From Paucibacter sp. TC2R-5 (GTDB lineage: Bacteria; Pseudomonadota; Gammaproteobacteria; Burkholderiales; Burkholderiaceae_C), in assembly GCF_025717605.1 (NCBI RefSeq), contig NZ_JAJIRQ010000010.1, positions 110,086 through 174,085 on the forward strand: 64,000 nucleotides of DNA, read 5' to 3'. Positions 58,995 through 64,000 of the stretch are shown in pieces. The notes under the pieces are model-generated. The model searched no databases. It was not told the DNA's origin and saw nothing but the letters and a program-made list of their open reading frames with translations. Position 1 is the first letter of the stretch. Each line of letters starts with the position of its first letter. Both the position numbers and the translations under genes were made by a program.

Positions 58995-59413
58995 GCAAAG
59001 CCATAGACGACAAGACCTACCCGGTCCAAAAAACCGACGCCGAATGGCGCGCTCAGCTCGATCAAGAGCAGTACGCGGTGGCCAGACACGCCGCGACCGA
59101 GCGCGCCTTTACCGGCAAATACTGGGATCACTTCGAGGCCGGTGCTTACAAATGCATTGGCTGCGGCACGCCGCTGTTCGAGGCCGACACCAAGTTTGAC
59201 GCCGGCTGCGGCTGGCCGAGCTATTTCGCCCCCGTCAACGCCGAGGTGATTGAACGCGTGGTCGACCATGCCCACGGCATGGTGCGGATCGAAGTGCGCT
59301 GCAATCAATGCGGCTCGCACCTGGGCCATGTGTTCCCCGATGGCCCCGAGCCCACCGGCGAGCGTTTTTGCATTAACTCGGCTGCGATAGACTTCACGCC
59401 CCAGCAGCCCTGA
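58991..59413 (+). CDS. msrB: Peptide-methionine (R)-S-oxide reductase
   Basis: A 140-residue MsrB. Structural zinc pairs are [11 protein letters not shown] and [11 protein letters not shown]; the substrate site includes CGWPSYFAP; the catalytic cysteine lies in [10 protein letters not shown]. It repairs methionine-R-sulfoxide in proteins. Translational coupling to selO links two redox-repair functions. Confidence 0.97.
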   Translation: MSKAIDDKTYPVQKTDAEWRAQLDQEQYAVARHAATERAFTGKYWDHFEAGAYKCIGCGTPLFEADTKFDAGCGWPSYFAPVNAEVIERVVDHAHGMVRIEVRCNQCGSHLGHVFPDGPEPTGERFCINSAAIDFTPQQP

Positions 59414-59467
59414 TCGGCCGCCTCTCTCTATCACTGCATCCCTCGCGCCAGCCCTGCTCCCGTCCCC

Positions 59468-60133
59468 ATGAAGCTTTTGCTCGATTTTTTGCCCTTGCTG
59501 CTGTTTTTCGGCACGTTCAAGTACGCCGACGCACACAAGGACTGGGCGGCCCAATTCGCGACCGAGCACTTTGGCTTCCTGGTCTCGGGAGGCCAGGTGG
59601 GGCAAGACGAAGCCGCCGTGCTCTTGGCCACCGTGGTGGTCATGCTGGCTACCTTGACGCAGGCCTTGATCCTCAAGCTGCGCGGCAAGAAGATCGACTT
59701 GATGCTGTGGATCAGCCTTGGCCTGGTCGTCACGCTGGGGGGGGCCACGATCTGGTTCCACAACGCCACCTTCATCAAGTGGAAGCCAACCGGCCTGTAC
59801 TGGGCGATGGCCACGGTGTTTTGGGCCTCGCAGGCCTTTTGGGGCAAGAACCTGATCAAGGCGATGCTGGGCGCTGAGTTGGAGTTGCCCGACTTTGTTT
59901 GGAAGAACTTGAACCGGGCCTGGGTGCTGTTTTTTGCGGCCCTGGGTGTGCTCAATATCTATGTGGCCTATCACTACTCCACCTCGGCCTGGGCCAATTT
60001 CAAGGCCTTCGGCACCACCGGACTGATCCTGGTATTCACCCTGGCGCAAGGCATTTATATGAGCCGCTACCTGCCTGAAACCAAGCCCGACGTCGCACCC
60101 GAAGACGCCACCAAAGAAGGTGAAAAACCATGA
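59468..60133 (+). CDS. yciB: Inner-membrane septation protein A family (YciB/IspZ)
   Basis: A 221-residue protein with five to six hydrophobic helices beginning MKLLLDFLPLLLFFGTFKYAD, the standard YciB opening, and WKPTGLYWAMATVFWASQAFWGKNLIKAMLG further on. The C-terminal 20 residues are polar. It is tied to cell-envelope maintenance and septation in enterobacteria. The stop overlaps the bolA-like start (ATGA). Confidence 0.92.
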   Translation: MKLLLDFLPLLLFFGTFKYADAHKDWAAQFATEHFGFLVSGGQVGQDEAAVLLATVVVMLATLTQALILKLRGKKIDLMLWISLGLVVTLGGATIWFHNATFIKWKPTGLYWAMATVFWASQAFWGKNLIKAMLGAELELPDFVWKNLNRAWVLFFAALGVLNIYVAYHYSTSAWANFKAFGTTGLILVFTLAQGIYMSRYLPETKPDVAPEDATKEGEKP

Positions 60134-60405
60134 GCACGCCCAAAGCCAGCTTGGCCGAGATGGAGTCGCGCCTGCGCGCCGGCCTGCAGCCCAGCACCCT
60201 GACGCTGCAAGACGACAGCCATCAACATGCCGGCCACGCGGGTGCCAAAGAAGGCGGTCATTACAGCCTGCGCATCGTCAGCGACCGCTTCACCGGCCTG
60301 AACCGGGTCGCCCGCCATCGGCTCGTATATCATTGCTTGGCAGAGTTGATGCAGCAAGGCATCCATGCGCTGGCCATTGATGCCAGCGCGCCGGATGAAG
60401 CTTGA
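60130..60405 (+). CDS. BolA family protein
   Basis: A 91-residue BolA-like protein. Pattern: EMESRLRAGLQPSTLTLQDDSHQHAGH, then GGHYSLRIVSDRFTGLNRVARHRLVYHCLAELMQQGIHALAI, which is the class II KH-like BolA fold with the conserved DDSHxH. Members act with monothiol glutaredoxins in iron-sulfur handling. No glutaredoxin gene is adjacent. Confidence 0.92.
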   Translation: MSTPKASLAEMESRLRAGLQPSTLTLQDDSHQHAGHAGAKEGGHYSLRIVSDRFTGLNRVARHRLVYHCLAELMQQGIHALAIDASAPDEA

Positions 60406-60409
60406 GAAC

Positions 60410-60530
60410 TTTTTACTGCGCGACTGCCATGCGTCGTTGGCCGAACGCTCGAAATCCTCACGTACAGGAAGTACGTTGCGGTTTCTGCGCTCCGTCCGCC
60501 TAGCCTGACAGCCGCTCGCTACAAAAGTAA
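60410..60530. repeat. Long imperfect palindrome between bolA and the PPIase gene
   Basis: Two arms of roughly 55 bp, imperfectly complementary, meet at ACGTAC-AGGAA-GTACGT (60452-60476 area), with ends CTTTTTACTGCGCG and CGCTACAAAAG. The tip is a perfect 6-bp stem. It looks like a dispersed intergenic element of Burkholderiales-type genomes and may end the bolA transcript. Confidence 0.55.
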
Positions 60531-60607
60531 AGTCAAACTGCCAGTTTTATCTCACCCTGACTGCGCCCCCAACGGCGCAATTTTTTTAGCCTCAACGACA
60601 TCTCCTC

Positions 60608-61420
60608 ATGAAGAAAAATTTGTTGGCCGCTGTGGCCTTGTCCGCTGCCCTGCTGCCGCTGGCTGCCAGCGCGCAAAATATCGCCGTTGTCAATGGCAAG
60701 CCCGTGCCTAAGGCCCGCGCCGAGCTCTTGATCACGCAAGTGACCAAGAGCGGCCAACAGCAACGCACGCCCGAGTTGGAGACGCAGGTCAAAGACGAAG
60801 TCGTGCTGCGCGAGATCTTCATCCAGGAAGCCGAAAAGCGCGGCGTGCCTGCCAGCGCAGACTACAAGGCCCAGATGGAGTTGGCCCGCCAAAGCATTCT
60901 GATCCGCGAGCTGTTTGCCGATTACGCCAAGAAGAACCCCGTCTCTGATGCCGAAGCGCAAGCCGAGTACGACAAGTTCAAGGCCCAGAACAGCGGCAAG
61001 GAATACCGCGCTCGCCACATCCTGGTGGAAAAGGAAGACGAAGCCAAAGCCCTGATCGCCCAGATCAAGGCCGGCGCCAAGTTTGAAGACCTGGCCACCA
61101 AGAACTCCAAGGACCCAGGTTCGGCCGCCAACGGTGGTGATCTGGATTGGGCCAATGGCAACAGCTATGTGAAGGAATTCACCGAGGCTTTGGCCCTGCT
61201 GCAAAAGGGTGAAATGACCCAGACACCGGTCAAGTCGCAGTTCGGTTTCCACATCATCCGCTTGGACGACAGCCGCGAAGCTCAGTTCCCTGCTTTTGAC
61301 GACGTCAAGCCGCAAATCATCAAGCGTCTGGACCAGCAAAAGCTCGGCGCCTATCAGCAAGAGCTGAAGAACAAGGCCAAGACGGACTACAAGTTCAGCA
61401 ACGCCGCCGCCCCGAACTGA
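60608..61420 (+). CDS. Periplasmic parvulin-type peptidyl-prolyl isomerase (PrsA/SurA-like)
   Basis: A 270-residue protein with a signal peptide (LLAAVALSAALLPLAASAQN) and an N-terminal helical chaperone region. The single parvulin rotamase domain covers about residues 135-225: EYRARHILVEKEDEAKALIAQI, FEDLATKNSKDPGSAANGGDLDW and TPVKSQFGFHIIRLDD. It probably helps folding of exported proteins. The order bolA-PpiC is often conserved in betaproteobacteria. Confidence 0.93.
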   Translation: MKKNLLAAVALSAALLPLAASAQNIAVVNGKPVPKARAELLITQVTKSGQQQRTPELETQVKDEVVLREIFIQEAEKRGVPASADYKAQMELARQSILIRELFADYAKKNPVSDAEAQAEYDKFKAQNSGKEYRARHILVEKEDEAKALIAQIKAGAKFEDLATKNSKDPGSAANGGDLDWANGNSYVKEFTEALALLQKGEMTQTPVKSQFGFHIIRLDDSREAQFPAFDDVKPQIIKRLDQQKLGAYQQELKNKAKTDYKFSNAAAPN

Positions 61421-61510
61421 TCAAGCAGCGGGTGCCGGACAGAGCGGCCAAGAGGCTTGAATTTGCTGCTTGAACTTTCTGCTTCGAGGTCCAGCTACTG
61501 TTGACTGCAC

Positions 61511-61555
61511 AGCCCGCGCAGCGCCGACCACGGCGGCGCGGGCTTTTTGATTTTT
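61511..61555 (+). terminator. Intrinsic terminator after the PPIase gene
   Basis: AGCCCGCGC (61511-61519) pairs with GCGCGGGCT (61536-61544), followed by TTTTGATTTTT. About 90 bp after the stop codon. Confidence 0.88.
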
Positions 61556-61571
61556 GCCCCGAAGGATTTGC

Positions 61572-62153
61572 GTGTCCGCTTCTCGCCTCGCCCGCCGCAT
61601 CTTGCCCCACCCCGACACGCTGGCCCAAACCAAGGGCTTGAAGTGGTTGGGCCGCTATCTGGCGCCTCGGCCCTGGCTGTGGGTGGCACACCGGCGCCGG
61701 GTCGCCATGGGCGTGGCCGTGGGCCTGGCCATCGGCGTCATACCGCTGCCCACCCAAATGGTGTTGGCGGCCTTGCTGGCCATCGCCTGCCGCGCCAATG
61801 TGGCCGCGGCCATCGCAGCCACCTGGCTGACCAACCCGCTCACCCTGGTGCCGATCTGGAGCCTAGCCATCGCCTTGGGGCGCATGGCCTCAGGCCATCA
61901 CGGCCCTATCGCCACGCCGGAAATGCTCGCGATCGAATGGCAAGAACCGGCAACCTGGCTGCCTTCGCTGTGGGCCTGGGTGCAGGCGCTGGGCGAGCCG
62001 CTGTTGATCGGGCTGCCCTTGGCCGGCTTGGTGCTGGGCTCGCTGGCCTATGTGATCGTCTACTTTGGCTGGTGGGCGGTGATCAAGGGCGAGCGCTGGC
62101 GCCGGCTGCGGCAGCGTGCCCGTAGAAAACAAGCAAGGGTTGAAACACCTTAG
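61572..62153 (+). CDS. DUF2062 membrane protein
   Basis: A 193-residue protein. GAAGGA lies five bases before the GTG at 61572, which is preferred over a TTG at 61554. The DUF2062 pattern is VAMGVAVGLAIGVIPLPTQMVLAALLAIACRANVAAAIAATWLTNPLTLVPIW, with a third helix near the C-terminus (VLGSLAYVIVYFGWWAVI) and a basic tail. The function is unknown. It is the last gene with the composition of the core chromosome. Confidence 0.87.
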   Translation: MSASRLARRILPHPDTLAQTKGLKWLGRYLAPRPWLWVAHRRRVAMGVAVGLAIGVIPLPTQMVLAALLAIACRANVAAAIAATWLTNPLTLVPIWSLAIALGRMASGHHGPIATPEMLAIEWQEPATWLPSLWAWVQALGEPLLIGLPLAGLVLGSLAYVIVYFGWWAVIKGERWRRLRQRARRKQARVETP

Positions 62154-62822
62154 AGTGTCATGCTCAGGTCAGTTGAAAGGTGACGAGCAGAACCTCAAAG
62201 TGCGGCTTCACACCCTACTTTGTAGGGTTTTGCACTGTCGTTTACCCTACATTTCACACACCGACGCGACCCGTACTTCTCGCCAAGAAAGCCCAACAAA
62301 TACCAGCCGATGGCCTTTGTGGCGCAATATGCCGAAGATGGTTGATGTTGGATGCCGTTTGACATTCAGGCCTTACAGGTACTCGGGCACGGGCGTGAAC
62401 AACAGCTTGAGACCACAATCTTCATTGGAGAGAAAACTGCACCTTGGCTGGAAGGACCAGATTACGGTCATAGGCTCAAACTTGGCGTTGGCTGAACTCA
62501 ACTGGCTAGGAGTACGTCCACAACCTGGCGGAAAGTCTAGGTTTTCAGGCGAAAAGCAGACCAAAGTCCCCTCGGGCATCAGGAGGCGTGAAAATTACCG
62601 CACTGGAGAAAACCCCCTTGATCTGTAACATCCCGTGAATAGACTCTTGCAGAAAATCAACGGACTCGCCTTCGAGCCAAGGAGGTCGAGCAATAATTCA
62701 TGTTCGTAGCTGAAGCGAGGAACCAGCAAGGTACAGGAACTTCTTATTCAGATTTCAAAAATAATGCAAATCTATTTAAATTAACCTAGTGATAGCTTCC
62801 TTTGAATGAAATAGAGGATACC
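62154..62822. other. A+T-shifted stretch without a convincing gene
   Basis: About 670 bp in which I find no supported coding region. It contains ACCCTAC-TTT-GTAGGGT (62212-62228), a perfect 7-bp inverted repeat, and another ACCCTAC at 62244-62250. A minus-strand frame at 62373-62579 (MPEGTLVCFSPENLDFPPGC...) looks protein-like in parts, for example QPRCSFLSNEDCGLKLL, but has no upstream continuation; it could be a decayed gene remnant. From about 62700 on the sequence is very A/T-rich and probably holds the promoter of the downstream cluster. Confidence 0.6.
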
Positions 62823-62876
62823 ATGAGTAAAATTTCTACGATGTTTTTAAAATTTCCACATTTAATTAATATGTAA
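62823..62876 (+). CDS. 17-codon micro-ORF upstream of the YqcI/YcgG gene
   Basis: ATG to TAA encodes MSKISTMFLKFPHLINM. AGAGGA lies five bases before the ATG, a better ribosome site than that of the next gene, whose ATG follows 18 bases after this stop. It may be a leader peptide coupling translation or a very short precursor peptide; chance is a real alternative because the region is A/T-rich. No family is recognisable at this length. Confidence 0.35.
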   Translation: MSKISTMFLKFPHLINM

Positions 62877-62894
62877 ATTCATTGTTGTCAACAT

Positions 62895-63752
62895 ATGAAC
62901 TCTTCTGAAATTAGTTTTTCCAAGTTTTCCGAAGCATGTGCTGACGACAAGAATTCGGAAACGAAGCCAAGAGCTTGGAACCCTCTATCGACTGACTCCA
63001 TATCGAGGAAATATTCTAGCTACGCATCGTTCGCCAATAACAAGGCCATTTACCCCGTTGACGCCTCCTCCCAATTAATTGAAAATTTAGAGACCGCTCA
63101 CACTGAGATAAGAAATCACGTGCTTTTCGAAGGGTTTGCCTGCGTCGGAGCAAGATCAGCCTTCAATAAAAATGGCTACCGCTTTGGGCTATATCCACCC
63201 ATGAACAGCGAGCCGGCAGTTAGATCTCTGTGCCACGATCTTTATGAATTTTGCAATGATTTCAAATTTATTGGCGATGAATTTGTAACTTATATTGCGA
63301 TGTTTCAAGAAGATGCGGTTGAAACGGAGCAAGAATTTGAAAAGCTGATGTGGGCACACCTCCAGGCAATGCATGACCTAGATTCAAAATATTTCAATTG
63401 GGACTCTCGCGTTGCCTCCGAGCCTTCCGATAATAATTTTTCATTTAGCATTGGAGAGCGGGGACTTTTTGTTGTGGGGCTACACCCACAGGCGTCTCGT
63501 TTATCGAGGCGGTTTAAATACAAGACCCTCGTATTTAATCCACATGAACAATTTGAGACTCTGCGTGAACGTGGTAAGTTCGAGTCCATGAAAAAGATAA
63601 TACGAGCGCGGGACGTCGCTACACAGGGTTCAATAAATCCAGTTTTGAAAAATTTTGGCGAGTCATCAGAGGCACGTCAATACTCCGGCCGAGCTGTAGA
63701 AGACGATTGGTTGTGCCCTTTTCATACCCATAGAGGAAAGAAAGATGAATGA
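62895..63752 (+). CDS. YqcI/YcgG family protein, putative heme-dependent guanidine N-hydroxylase
   Basis: A 285-residue member of the YqcI/YcgG family, which includes GntA, a heme-dependent N-hydroxylase in guanitoxin synthesis. Matching blocks: FEGFACVGARSAFNKNGYRFGLY (about 75-97), ERGLFVVGLHPQASRLSRRFKYKTLVFNPHEQFE (about 187-221), IRARDVATQGSINPVL and SSEARQYSGRAVEDDWLCPFH. His197 in GLHP is a candidate heme ligand. The N-terminal 55 residues are variable. The DNA is A/T-rich and codon use differs from all genes before 62 kb, a sign of transfer. It overlaps the DUF1989 gene by 8 bases. The substrate, an arginine- or guanidine-like compound, is inferred only from the family. Confidence 0.8.
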   Translation: MNSSEISFSKFSEACADDKNSETKPRAWNPLSTDSISRKYSSYASFANNKAIYPVDASSQLIENLETAHTEIRNHVLFEGFACVGARSAFNKNGYRFGLYPPMNSEPAVRSLCHDLYEFCNDFKFIGDEFVTYIAMFQEDAVETEQEFEKLMWAHLQAMHDLDSKYFNWDSRVASEPSDNNFSFSIGERGLFVVGLHPQASRLSRRFKYKTLVFNPHEQFETLRERGKFESMKKIIRARDVATQGSINPVLKNFGESSEARQYSGRAVEDDWLCPFHTHRGKKDE

Positions 63753-64000
63753 AAAAGAAGTAACCCGCATCGCCCCTCAAAGCGGGTGCGCCTTCAAAAT
63801 ACGTCGAGGGCAAACGTTGCGGGTGATTGATCCTTTGGGTGAGCAGGTTTCAGATCTCTTTGCTTTCTCAGATCCAGATGTTAAATCCCACTTATCATCT
63901 GGAAGGTCAATCGATTATGCAGGAAAAATCAACCTTACTAAAGGTGATATCCTCTACTCAAACGATAGTCGTCCGATGTTCACTATCATCGAAGATACAG
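63745..64000 (+). CDS. DUF1989 (urea carboxylase-associated) protein, N-terminal part
   Basis: Only the first 85 residues lie in the window. GAGGAAAG precedes the ATG at 63745. The sequence follows the DUF1989 pattern closely: SGCAFKIRRGQTLRVIDPLGEQVSDLFAFS, HLSSGRSIDYAGKI, LTKGDILYSNDSRPMFTIIEDT. The family includes the carboxyguanidine deiminase subunits CgdA/CgdB of guanidine breakdown and other urea-carboxylase-associated proteins. Pairing with a YqcI/YcgG protein suggests metabolism of a guanidino or ureido compound. Same A/T-rich composition as its neighbour. Confidence 0.85.
   Translation, partial: MNEKEVTRIAPQSGCAFKIRRGQTLRVIDPLGEQVSDLFAFSDPDVKSHLSSGRSIDYAGKINLTKGDILYSNDSRPMFTIIEDT

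Noticed and set aside
58829..60049. 406-codon minus-strand frame under selO, msrB and yciB
   Set aside because: Spans three well-supported genes on the other strand; no recognisable domain.
62116..62628. 170-codon plus-strand frame after DUF2062
   Set aside because: Overlaps the end of the DUF2062 gene, has no ribosome site and no protein-like pattern; several Cys/Arg-rich stretches look like translated non-coding DNA.

Overview
The window reads as a chromosomal segment of a G+C-rich betaproteobacterium of the order Burkholderiales, probably the Roseateles/Pelomonas/Rubrivivax branch. That placement is inference from gene content (EpsL-type polysaccharide block, five-step hut pathway, UbiB/UbiJ, FmdB-AspS neighbourhood, Xanth-Caul-type TonB receptor) and from the very dense packing with repeated ATGA and TGATG overlaps. 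No 16S gene is present to test it.

Layout. 1-7.7 kb: the end of an OmpR-type regulator, its sensor kinase and a flavin-dependent tryptophan-halogenase-like enzyme on the plus strand, facing a FucP-type sugar permease and a large TonB-dependent receptor on the minus strand. 7.9-11.5 kb: tyrosine/homogentisate catabolism (hmgA-fahA) with a divergent IclR regulator. 11.6-14.6 kb: SapC-like protein, CorC/HlyC transporter-associated protein and ApaH. 14.8-19.36 kb: tRNA-Ser(UGA) carrying a 4.5 kb integrated element with a P4-type integrase, AlpA regulator, 15 bp att repeats and paired arm-like sites. 19.4-28.3 kb: a complete histidine-utilisation regulon, hutC-D-I-G-F on one strand and hutU-[periplasmic binding protein]-hutH on the other, with a near-ideal HutC operator between them. 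28.4-33.8 kb: cardiolipin synthase, an endonuclease/exonuclease/phosphatase protein, NudB and a PAS-containing sensor kinase. 33.8-35.1 kb: an intact IS3-family element. 35.2-41.7 kb: aspS, DUF502, FmdB, a sodium:solute symporter, ubiB and ubiJ. 41.9-53.2 kb: exopolysaccharide block making UDP-galactose, GDP-mannose, a UDP-HexNAc uronic acid, dTDP-rhamnose and UDP-glucuronate, plus the initiating phosphoglycosyltransferase and an EpsL-like outer-membrane protein. 53.3-62.2 kb: DUF3667 protein, a lipase-like hydrolase, acyl-CoA synthetase, then selO-msrB-yciB-bolA-PpiC and DUF2062.

From about 62.2 kb the composition turns clearly A+T-rich. After a nearly 670 bp stretch without a convincing gene there is a 17-codon micro-ORF with a good ribosome-binding site, a YqcI/YcgG-family protein (the family of the heme-dependent guanidine N-hydroxylase GntA) and, overlapping it, the start of a DUF1989 protein (the family containing the carboxyguanidine deiminase subunits). 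The cluster runs off the window end. It is the best candidate here for an undescribed system, plausibly guanidine/N-hydroxyguanidine chemistry on a horizontally acquired segment; this is inference from family membership and gene order.
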